A stretch of 64,000 nucleotides of DNA, from contig JAGHRT010000015.1 in the NCBI GenBank assembly GCA_018066245.1, positions 1-64,000 on the forward strand, given 5' to 3'. The notes under the pieces are model-generated. The model was given only the letters and a program-made list of their open reading frames with translations, did not search any database and had not been told where the DNA came from. Below, piece after piece: positions 9,650-16,208 of this stretch. Made by a program: the position numbers and the translations under genes. This stretch comes from Candidatus Equimonas faecalis. GTDB lineage: Bacteria > Bacteroidota > Bacteroidia > Bacteroidales > Bacteroidaceae. Position 1 is the first letter of the stretch, and every line of letters starts with the position of its first letter.

Positions 9650-10492
9650 ATGAACGCACCGCGGTATATCAACCCTCTGACCGACTTCGGCTTCAAGAAA
9701 ATCTTCGGCAACGAAGACGTGATGATAGCCTTCCTCAACGACTTGCTTGAACCCCAATCCCCCATTGCCCATGTTACTTTCATCGACAAGGACGAACTGG
9801 GCGTGACGAGGTACGAGCGCGGCGTAATCTACGACCTGCGCTGCAGGTGCGAGGACGGCAGCGAGGTAATCGTGGAAATGCAGAACAAGGGGCAGCTCAA
9901 CTTCTCCGACCGCATCCTGTACTACCTCTCCCGCAGCATAGCGTCGCAGGCCGAAAAGGGCAACACGGAGTGGGACTACAAGCTGACTCCCGTATTCGGC
10001 ATTTTCTTCATCAACTTCCATCTGCAAGGCTTCAAGCCCCAGTCGATACGGACGATACAGATGAAGGTCAATGAGACGGGCGAGGTGTTCAACGACAACC
10101 TGAAAGCCTTCACCCTGGAACTCCCAGACTACCGTAAGAGGGATGAGGCCGACTGCAAGACGTATATAGACTATTGGTTGTATAACCTGGCAAACATGGA
10201 AACCATGACGAAAGCAATTCCTTTCCAGACTCAGCGCCCTATCTTCGAGAAGGTAGGCAATATCTCCGAACTTGTCAATATGACGGAGCAGGAGCGCGAG
10301 ATGTACAACATCAGCCTTGACTCGTACCGCACGAACCTCTCCGTGATGAAGAACGAACGTGCCGAAGGACGCGCCGAAGGACGTTTAGAGGAACGCATGG
10401 CAAATGCCCGGAACCTGAAACGGCTGGGTGTGGATAATGCAACCATATCCCATGCGCTGGGCCTGACACTGGAAGAAGTAGAGAGCCTCTAA
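9650..10492 (+). CDS. Rpn/PDDEXK_2 family nuclease (putative transposase-like protein)
   Basis: 280 aa from ATG 9650; the track's TTG at 9626 overlaps the promoter element. The N-terminus 'INPLTDFGFKKIFG' and 'VIVEMQNKGQ' are hallmarks of the Rpn/PDDEXK_2 nuclease-fold family, which is often annotated as 'transposase' but whose E. coli members promote recombination and show DNase activity. The C-terminus has the usual 'EGRAEGRLEE' charged repeat and a short helix-turn-helix-like end ('ATISHALGLTLEEVESL'). Such genes are common and mobile in Bacteroidales. It has its own promoter after the terminator at 9520-9555. The next small peptide starts 30 bp downstream and may be read through from it. 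Confidence 0.9.
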   Translation: MNAPRYINPLTDFGFKKIFGNEDVMIAFLNDLLEPQSPIAHVTFIDKDELGVTRYERGVIYDLRCRCEDGSEVIVEMQNKGQLNFSDRILYYLSRSIASQAEKGNTEWDYKLTPVFGIFFINFHLQGFKPQSIRTIQMKVNETGEVFNDNLKAFTLELPDYRKRDEADCKTYIDYWLYNLANMETMTKAIPFQTQRPIFEKVGNISELVNMTEQEREMYNISLDSYRTNLSVMKNERAEGRAEGRLEERMANARNLKRLGVDNATISHALGLTLEEVESL

Positions 10493-10522
10493 ATAATCGT
10501 GTTTCTCCGATTACAATTCACA

Positions 10523-10699
10523 ATGAGAAAATCTTATAAAATACCAGAAACCTTTTGCTTGCCATTCTACGGCGGTGCCGTGATGCTCAATGTAGTGAGC
10601 GGTGAGTCCGAAGATATGGAGACAAGAACCATGGAACCGGATTTGCACGATGACTGGCAACACTTCCCTTGGGAAAAGGACACGAATGATGATTTATGA
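10523..10699 (+). CDS. Small peptide, K-Y-x-P / acidic-Trp tail family, copy 2
   Basis: 58 aa from ATG 10523 (MRKSYKIPE); the upstream ATG in the track would add eight residues unlike the other copies. The middle 'VMLNVVSGESEDMET' closely matches copy 1, and the tail 'DDWQHFPWEKDTNDDL' is Trp-rich and acidic. It ends 13 bp before the fimbrillin-like lipoprotein, so the two are likely co-translated. Function unknown. The matching start, core and tail in otherwise different peptides argue that it is real, not a chance ORF. Confidence 0.65.
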   Translation: MRKSYKIPETFCLPFYGGAVMLNVVSGESEDMETRTMEPDLHDDWQHFPWEKDTNDDL

Positions 10700-10712
10700 T
10701 TTTTCTACAACA

Positions 10713-12203
10713 ATGAAACATCTTCACAATACCTCCTGCCTCCTTATTTTACTTGCTCTCATGGCAGGCTGTGCCAATGACACCGACATCGACGAGCCCA
10801 TAGACCGTACCGTGATAACTTGTCAGGTGGATGCCTTCCAGTGGACAGGCACGCCTCAAATCGGCACGCGCAAGCTGACGCAGGCCCAACACAATGGAAG
10901 AGGGGGCATTTCCTTCATCTGGAACGCTACCGACACTCTGGGCATCTATCCCAATGCAGGCACGCAACAGGCCTTCTGCATAGGCGATGGTGCAGGAACT
11001 TCAACGGCCGTATTCGACGGCGGCGGTTGGAATACGAAGGCAGGTTACACCTACACGGCCTACTATCCCTACAGTAAATACAACTTTGACCGAAGCCGCA
11101 TCAACCTGATCTATGGCACACAGGAACAGAAGGGCAATGACAACCCCGACAGTCTGACACGCTATGACTACATCGTGTCGCAGGGCACTGCGCCTGCAGA
11201 CAACCGGCTCTCTTTCCAGTTCCATCATCTGGGAACTCTTGTGCGCTTTACGCTGACCTGCCCCGAGAGCGGGAGTTTCAACCATTTCTCTTTCAGCTGC
11301 GGCGAGGCACTCCTTCCTGTTCGTCAAATCCTCGACATCAGCGGAGACGAGCCTGTACTGACTACGGAACAATGGACTTCCCACTTCAACATGAACCTTT
11401 CCAACATCAGCGTGAACGCTGGCGACAATGTGGTGCTCTATGCCCTTCTGCCTGCTGCACAACTGGGTGGCCAAACGCTTACCGTCTCGCTCTACGGCGA
11501 TTACACCTGTACCGGACATATCGACGCTCAAAACATGGAAAGCGGCAAGGCTTACAGCTATTCCCTCAATATGACGAAATGTGAAGAAGGCCTGTGCAAC
11601 GGCTACGAATGGGTGGACCTCGGACTAAGCGTGAAATGGGCTACGGCGAATGTGGGAGCACTCTCTCCTGAACAGAGCGGGACCTACTACGCCTGGGGTG
11701 AAACGACACCGCAGGACCTCACTTTAAGCGATGCCTACAAATGGGGCAACTATTCGCTCTGTAATGGTACCTACTCGAAACTGCTGAAATACTGTACTAC
11801 GCCAGCCAACGGCTTTAGGGGATTTACCGACGGGCAAGTAACTTTGTTGCCCGAGGACGATGCGGCATCTGTCAATATGGGGCAGCCTTGGCGCACTCCC
11901 ACAGAGGCTGAGTTGGACGAACTCCGGAATAACTGCACATGGACTTGGACTTCACGGAACAGCGTAGCTGGTGCTTTGGTTACAAGCAACATCAACGGCA
12001 AGAGCATCTTTATTCCCGCTGTAGGGTATTACAGTAGCCCCACCCTCTCCAATGCCGGTAAGTTCTGCGACTTGTGGTCAAGCACGATATATGCTGATTA
12101 TCCCATTAACGCCTACACCCTCCATCTGGAATCTACTTTGTCTGACTGGAAATTCAACCATGGTCGTGCTCAGGGCCGCCCCGTACGCCCCGTATTGCCA
12201 TAA
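10713..12203 (+). CDS. Fimbrillin-like lipoprotein with C-terminal FISUMP domain
   Basis: 496 aa from ATG 10713, chosen because it gives a lipoprotein signal (LLILLALMAGC, Cys about 18); the longer track start has no signal. The N-terminal half has the fimbrillin/Mfa-like pattern, with 'SFIWNATDTLGIYPN' and 'YTAYYPYSKYN'. The C-terminal part starts at 'GYEWVDLGLSVKWATANVG' and contains 'YAWGETT' and 'PWRTPTEAE', typical of the FISUMP (Fibrobacter succinogenes major paralogous) domain; 'GRPVRPVLP' closes it. Likely an outer-membrane surface lipoprotein used in adhesion or pilus-like structures. It forms a pair with the small peptide just upstream. Confidence 0.88.
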   Translation: MKHLHNTSCLLILLALMAGCANDTDIDEPIDRTVITCQVDAFQWTGTPQIGTRKLTQAQHNGRGGISFIWNATDTLGIYPNAGTQQAFCIGDGAGTSTAVFDGGGWNTKAGYTYTAYYPYSKYNFDRSRINLIYGTQEQKGNDNPDSLTRYDYIVSQGTAPADNRLSFQFHHLGTLVRFTLTCPESGSFNHFSFSCGEALLPVRQILDISGDEPVLTTEQWTSHFNMNLSNISVNAGDNVVLYALLPAAQLGGQTLTVSLYGDYTCTGHIDAQNMESGKAYSYSLNMTKCEEGLCNGYEWVDLGLSVKWATANVGALSPEQSGTYYAWGETTPQDLTLSDAYKWGNYSLCNGTYSKLLKYCTTPANGFRGFTDGQVTLLPEDDAASVNMGQPWRTPTEAELDELRNNCTWTWTSRNSVAGALVTSNINGKSIFIPAVGYYSSPTLSNAGKFCDLWSSTIYADYPINAYTLHLESTLSDWKFNHGRAQGRPVRPVLP

Positions 12204-12287
12204 AGCCCTTGTACAAAGGGGTATTGGGCTGAAAGGTTCTTGCTCTGGCAAGCGTCCCTGCGGGCCGAGCGGCAATGGGTATATCAC

Positions 12288-12361
12288 GGCTCGTCATCCT
12301 ACTGTGTGGGGGCCTACACCTACGGCGGCGCTCCCGACGGTCGCTCTGCCGCAGGCTATAC
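12288..12361 (+). repeat. Dispersed repeat, copy A
   Basis: About 74 bp starting GGCTCGTCATCCTACT and containing 'GGTCGCTCTGCCGCAG', matched with few differences by 31903-31978. Both copies continue a little later with 'CCCAATGCCA'. Confidence 0.85.
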
Positions 12362-12656
12362 AACGTAGGGCCTTCAGCCCAATGCCACCCCGACGCGCGT
12401 GCGTAAATTATGAATATGGTGGATGCAGGCCGCTGTATCATCCCTCGGGATGCCGTCCGTCCGCTACGATGTCCAGCCATTACGCTCCGCTCATGGCTGG
12501 CTACCATTGTCCAATCCCTACGGGATTTTTCTTTTGGCATAAATGGGCCGAAGGCCCTATGCCCCCATATCCCTACGGGATGTCCCCTTTCCTCATTTCC
12601 TAATTCCCGCATTTCTTCATGGAACAGGGGCTTTGCAGCTTTTGGGACAGGAAAAA

Positions 12657-12688
12657 CTTGGCAATACAGTAAATAATTCGTAATTTTG
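12657..12688 (+). promoter_or_regulatory. Promoter of ruvX
   Basis: CTTG (12657-12660), 20 bp, then TAATTTTG (12681-12688); start codon at 12715. Confidence 0.75.
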
Positions 12689-12714
12689 CAGGCGATAAGA
12701 ATTTACGTCTGCAA

Positions 12715-13137
12715 ATGAGCCGCATACTTGCTATAGACTATGGAAAGCGCCGCACGGGGTTGGCCGTGTCGGATCCGCTGCAAATCATAGCGGGAGGGTT
12801 GTGTACCGTGGAAACGCCCCAGCTGATGGCCTACCTCCAAAACTATATGGCCCGCGAGGAGGTGGAGTGCGTGGTTGTGGGCCTGCCCACGCAACCTAAT
12901 GGGCAGCCCTCGGAGAACCAAGCCCGCGTGCGGGAATTTACGGGTCGGCTGCGCAAGGCTTTCCCCACGCTCAACGTGTGCTTTTGGGATGAGCGTTTCA
13001 CCAGCGTCATGGCCCACCAGACCATGCTCCAAAGCGGCATCGGTCGGAAACGCCGCCAAGACAAGGCTCTTGTAGATGAGATTTCTGCCACCATCATCCT
13101 CCAGTCCTTTATGGAAAGCCGGAAAGAAACCCTCTAA
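12715..13137 (+). CDS. ruvX: Putative pre-16S rRNA nuclease / Holliday junction resolvase-like RuvX (YqgF)
   Basis: 140 aa, the normal length for YqgF. The N-terminal 'LAIDYGKRRTGLAVSD' is the RNase H-fold signature with its catalytic Asp; 'DERFTSV' and the C-terminal 'DEISATIILQ' carry the other acidic residues. Known members finish the 5' end of 16S rRNA in the cytoplasm and were first proposed as resolvases. It has its own promoter and lies 83 bp before def, with AT-rich repeat units between them. Confidence 0.95.
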   Translation: MSRILAIDYGKRRTGLAVSDPLQIIAGGLCTVETPQLMAYLQNYMAREEVECVVVGLPTQPNGQPSENQARVREFTGRLRKAFPTLNVCFWDERFTSVMAHQTMLQSGIGRKRRQDKALVDEISATIILQSFMESRKETL

Positions 13138-13160
13138 ATCTCCATAGGGAGACTTTCCAT

Positions 13161-13211
13161 TTCCTCATTCGCTAATTCTCTAATTTGCTAATTTCCTAAT
13201 TTGCTAATTAC
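13161..13211. repeat. TTTGCTAATTT-type intergenic array, copy 1
   Basis: Five to six degenerate units of the form 'TTNGCTAATTT' stand directly before def. The same motif occurs at 19108-19154, 42265-42337, 46008-46156 and 50229-50261. Confidence 0.8.
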
Positions 13212-13220
13212 AATCCCAAT

Positions 13221-13778
13221 ATGATTCTTCCCATCTACATTCTTGGTCAGCCTGTGCTGCGGCAGCAGGCGCAAGACATTCCTGCCGATTATCCCGACCT
13301 GAAGCAACTCATTGCCGACATGTTTGAGACTATGTACCGCAGCAACGGTGTGGGACTGGCTGCTCCGCAGATAGGAAAGCCCATTCGCGTGGTGGTCATC
13401 ACGCTGGACTGCCTGGCTGAAGACTTTCCCGAGTACAAGGGCTTCAACGCGGCCTATATCAATCCGCACATTGTGGAGGTGGACGACACCGAGACTGAAG
13501 TCCTTGAAGAAGGTTGCCTGTCTCTTCCGGGCATCCATGAGCCCGTGAGAAGGCCCAAGCGCATCCGCGTGCAGTGGCTTGACGAGGATTTGCAGAGCCA
13601 CGACGAATGGGTGGACGGCTATTTGGCCCGCGTGATGCAGCATGAGTTTGACCACCTTGAAGGCAAGGTGTTCACCGACCGTATATCCCCCCTGCGACGC
13701 CAACTCATCAAGCGCAAACTGCAAGCCTTGCTCCACGGCCAGGTGTCGTGCGACTATAAGGTGAAACTTCCCCGATAG
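13221..13778 (+). CDS. def: Peptide deformylase
   Basis: 185 aa, usual length. It removes the formyl group from nascent N-terminal Met at the ribosome exit, using a metal ion. All three family motifs are present: 'GVGLAAPQIG', 'EGCLSLPG' (metal Cys) and 'QHEFDHLEG' (two metal His and the catalytic Glu). It follows ruvX and precedes the cyclo-ligase fusion by 23 bp, so the three are probably a unit. The genus-typical AT-rich array provides the upstream spacer. Confidence 0.97.
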   Translation: MILPIYILGQPVLRQQAQDIPADYPDLKQLIADMFETMYRSNGVGLAAPQIGKPIRVVVITLDCLAEDFPEYKGFNAAYINPHIVEVDDTETEVLEEGCLSLPGIHEPVRRPKRIRVQWLDEDLQSHDEWVDGYLARVMQHEFDHLEGKVFTDRISPLRRQLIKRKLQALLHGQVSCDYKVKLPR

Positions 13779-13801
13779 CCCATACCCATCCATAGGCTGC
13801 C

Positions 13802-15307
13802 ATGACCAAAAAAGAACTGCGCCGCCAGCTTCGTGCCCAGCCGCTATGTCCTGCCGTGCTCCGTGATGACCTCCTGCCGGCAGGCCATTGTGTGATGCTG
13901 TTCTGGCCGCTCCCTGATGAAGTGGACACGCGCCCTTTCATCCGTCAGCTTCATGCGGCGCAGGTAGAGGTGGTGCTGCCTGTTGTGGTGGGCGACGACA
14001 TTGAACTGCGCCGCTATGAGGGGGACGACAGCCTCCGCCCGGGGGCTTTCGGCATTCTTGAACCGCAGGGCAAGCCTTTCTGCAACTTGGGGCGGATAGA
14101 GCGCATCTATGTGCCAGGCATGGCCTTCACGCCCGACGGCAGGCGCATCGGGCGAGGGCGTGGCTATTACGACCGCTTTCTCCAGCGCCTTGAAGCCGAA
14201 GGCTACTGCCCCGAACTGGTGGGCGTGTGTGCTCCCGACCGCCTGCTTCCCGACTTGCCCACCGAGCCCCACGACCGCAGGGTACACCGTGTGCTGCAAG
14301 GCCTATTGTCGTTTTTTCTCCTGCTTGTGCTTGGCACGGGACTGATGGGCAGTTGCAAGCGCCGGCCCGCTCCCGAAAATCCCGTCTTCGCCCAAACGCT
14401 TGACACTACGGGTGCCGCCGACCCCTATATCTACGAGGGCGATTCGGCCTACGATGAAGCCATTGCCATCCATCGGGTGCAGGACAACTGGCGGCTGCGC
14501 CAACAACGCCACCGGCGCGTGCGTGCACCTTATATCAACAAGGAAAAAGGCATTATATCGGCCTACGATGACCTGTTCAAGGAGGTGGCCGCGCAGACTG
14601 GTTGGGACTGGCGGTTGATTGCTGCCCAATGCTATCAGGAAAGCGGTTTTGACCCCGAAGCCCGCTCAGGAGCGGGTGCCCGCGGCCTGATGCAGATTAT
14701 GCCTGCCACGGCCCGTCAGTTGGGTCTGAGCATGGCCGACATCCATAAGCCTGCTGCCAATATGCAGGCGGCGGGACGTTATCTGCACTATCTGAGCGGG
14801 CTGTTTCGGGACATACGCTCCGGTGAGGAACGCACTCACTTCGTGCTGGCGGCCTACAATGGCGGCTACAACCACATACGTGATGCCATGGCGCTGTGTA
14901 GGAAATACGGCGGCTCAGCGCAACGCTGGCAGGACGTGAGCCGCTATGTGTTGGGTTTGCAACAGCCGCGCTACTACCGCGACCCTGTGGTGAAGCACGG
15001 CTACATGATAGGCAGTGAGACGACAGGTTATGTGGCCAACATCGTGCAGCGGGCACGCCAATACGGAGCTAATCTCGCTTCAGTCAGCCTTCCTCCCGGG
15101 TGGAAGGCGTTCAGCCTGGGTGGGAAGCCGCACAAGGACAAAGGCGATGAACAGGCTGCCGAGGACGTGCGCCGACGGCCCACCAACAGGTTTACGCGAG
15201 GAAACTCCACCGTGAAACGCCCCGAAGAACTGGAAAAAAGCGTGGAAAATCCCGCTGAATTGCAAAAACCTAGCCAAAAGCTTGGCCAAGTCAGTGAAAA
15301 ATCGTAA
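13802..15307 (+). CDS. In-frame fusion: 5-formyltetrahydrofolate cyclo-ligase + lytic transglycosylase lipoprotein
   Basis: 501 aa. Residues about 1-163 are a 5-formyltetrahydrofolate cyclo-ligase: 'KKELRRQLRA', 'WPLPDEVDT', 'LRPGAFGI' and the signature 'GRGRGYYDRFL'. The domain looks about 20 residues short after the first helix. It runs without a stop into 'LLSFFLLLVLGTGLMGSC' (lipobox Cys185) and a MltF/SLT-type transglycosylase domain: 'YQESGFDP' (catalytic Glu280), 'GARGLMQIMP' and 'LAAYNGGYNH'. One half is a cytoplasmic folate enzyme and the other a periplasmic murein-cutting enzyme. It may be a true fusion anchored by the internal segment, or two products with an internal GTG (14291) or TTG (14306) start. 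I see no frameshift signature. The C-terminal about 60 residues are charged and low in complexity. Confidence 0.88.
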   Translation: MTKKELRRQLRAQPLCPAVLRDDLLPAGHCVMLFWPLPDEVDTRPFIRQLHAAQVEVVLPVVVGDDIELRRYEGDDSLRPGAFGILEPQGKPFCNLGRIERIYVPGMAFTPDGRRIGRGRGYYDRFLQRLEAEGYCPELVGVCAPDRLLPDLPTEPHDRRVHRVLQGLLSFFLLLVLGTGLMGSCKRRPAPENPVFAQTLDTTGAADPYIYEGDSAYDEAIAIHRVQDNWRLRQQRHRRVRAPYINKEKGIISAYDDLFKEVAAQTGWDWRLIAAQCYQESGFDPEARSGAGARGLMQIMPATARQLGLSMADIHKPAANMQAAGRYLHYLSGLFRDIRSGEERTHFVLAAYNGGYNHIRDAMALCRKYGGSAQRWQDVSRYVLGLQQPRYYRDPVVKHGYMIGSETTGYVANIVQRARQYGANLASVSLPPGWKAFSLGGKPHKDKGDEQAAEDVRRRPTNRFTRGNSTVKRPEELEKSVENPAELQKPSQKLGQVSEKS

Positions 15308-15312
15308 TTTTG
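15281..15312 (+). promoter_or_regulatory. Promoter of tRNA-Ser
   Basis: CTTG (15281-15284), 20 bp, TAATTTTG (15305-15312). It overlaps the last codons of the upstream fusion gene. Confidence 0.8.
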
Positions 15313-15351
15313 CACTCGCAATCGCCCGAAAAGATCAGGTAGAGCGCACAT

Positions 15352-15439
15352 GGAGAGGTGCTCGAGTGGTTTAAGAGGCACGCCTGGAAAGCGTGTATAC
15401 CCCTAAAGGGTATCGAAGGTTCGAATCCTTTCCTCTCCG
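15352..15439 (+). tRNA. tRNA-Ser (GGA anticodon)
   Basis: Acceptor arms GGAGAGG and CCTCTCC pair fully, discriminator G15439. The anticodon loop reads CTGGAAA (GGA). A long variable arm (ACCCCTAAAGGGTA) and the TTCGAAT T-loop are as expected for a serine tRNA. CCA is not encoded. Confidence 0.96.
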
Positions 15440-15447
15440 CAAAGTAG

Positions 15448-15480
15448 TCAGCAAGTAGCCCATCGCTGCTTGCTGATTGT
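15448..15480 (+). terminator. Terminator-like hairpin after tRNA-Ser
   Basis: TCAGCAAG (15448-15455) pairs with CTTGCTGA (15469-15476), followed by a short T-rich run (TTGTCTTTATT). Confidence 0.55.
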
Positions 15481-15679
15481 CTTTATTATGGGAGGCTGTA
15501 CCGCCTGCGTGGGCACTGCGGAAACCATTCTCCTTATTAATATACGCGTGCGTGCGCGGAGTTTGGGAAGCTGCCGTAAAGGGGGCTGGATGTGGCTGCT
15601 GTTTCATTTTATTGTTACGGTTGCGTATGCGTGGCCAGCGGCCTATGCCGCAGGTGCGGCAACCGACTTCTCTTTCTTA

Positions 15680-15742
15680 GTCCTGCGATAGGAAAAAAAA
15701 GTCCACCGATAGAAAGAAAAAGTCCTGCGATAGGAAATAACA
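15680..15742 (+). repeat. Three tandem 21-bp repeats
   Basis: Units begin GTCCTGCGATAGGAA (15680), GTCCACCGATAGAAA (15701) and GTCCTGCGATAGGAA (15722), with exact 21-bp spacing. They lie about 150 bp upstream of the promoter for the peptide-3/giant-protein unit and could be repeated protein-binding sites on one DNA face. Confidence 0.7.
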
Positions 15743-15887
15743 AATTTGCCGATAATCCGAATAAAAACGGTGTTAGTTTTGGAGGTTCCTATGATGGCCG
15801 AGGAAAGTCCTGCCGTTTTTTTGTAAAAACTCACATTGCAAAATGCGGTAGGGTAAAACGCACTTTTGCGATATTTTTTAAGTTTTT

Positions 15888-15919
15888 TTTGTTTAGTTTG
15901 GAAAAAAATCCTACATTTG
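15888..15919 (+). promoter_or_regulatory. Promoter of small peptide 3 and the giant secreted protein cluster
   Basis: TTTG (15888-15891), 20 bp, TACATTTG (15912-15919), a full Bacteroidetes consensus. Leader to ATG 15981 is about 55 nt. Confidence 0.8.
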
Positions 15920-15980
15920 TGGCGGAAAACACCTTTTCTGATAGAAGGTATTTAGCAACAGTTGTATTATAATCTGTATT

Positions 15981-16175
15981 ATGAAGCAAGTTTATACTAT
16001 TCCGAGTGTTGCCGTAGTGGCGGCAATGAGTGCGCAGATGCTGGCCTTGTCCGCTACTACGGGCGGTTGCGGCACCATTGGCGGTGGCGGTAATGCCTCC
16101 GAGAGTGGAAATCCTCCTCTTGACACCCGTCGTCAGGACCTGTGGGGTAATGACTTTGATTGGGAGGACGAGTAA
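15981..16175 (+). CDS. Small peptide, K-Y-x-P / acidic-Trp tail family, copy 3
   Basis: 64 aa: MKQVYTIPS start, an Ala/Val/Met-rich hydrophobic middle, 'TTGGCGTIGGGG', and the tail 'RRQDLWGNDFDWEDE'. The start and the Trp-acidic tail match the plan of the peptides at 9325 and 10523; the middle differs and has a Cys after a Gly-Gly. It stands 33 bp before the LRR protein gene and directly behind a strong promoter, so it is the first gene of the unit. The Gly-Gly could be a leader cleavage site, but that is only a guess. Function unknown. Confidence 0.72.
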   Translation: MKQVYTIPSVAVVAAMSAQMLALSATTGGCGTIGGGGNASESGNPPLDTRRQDLWGNDFDWEDE

Positions 16176-16208
16176 TTGTTGAAAATATAACTTTAATACA
16201 TTATAATT

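Larger units (their letters stand above)
12204..12714. other. Intergenic region made of dispersed repeat text
   Basis: No supported gene. Three overlapping ORFs here (12052-12603 and its opposites) are low-complexity, Pro/Tyr/Gly-rich and built from repeated phrases such as 'CCCTACGGGAT' and 'GGCCGAAGGCCCTAT'. A block at 12288-12361 recurs at 31903-31978. The ruvX promoter lies at the right end. Confidence 0.7.
15440..15980. other. Intergenic region between tRNA-Ser and small peptide 3
   Basis: No supported gene; ORFs at 15470-15972 have no recognisable features. It contains a tRNA terminator-like hairpin, a tandem 21-bp repeat (15680-15742) and a well-formed promoter (15888-15919). Confidence 0.65.

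Noticed and set aside
12052-12612. ORFs of 183, 152 and 88 aa in the gap before ruvX
   Set aside because: They overlap each other and the lipoprotein end and read dispersed-repeat text with no protein-like features.
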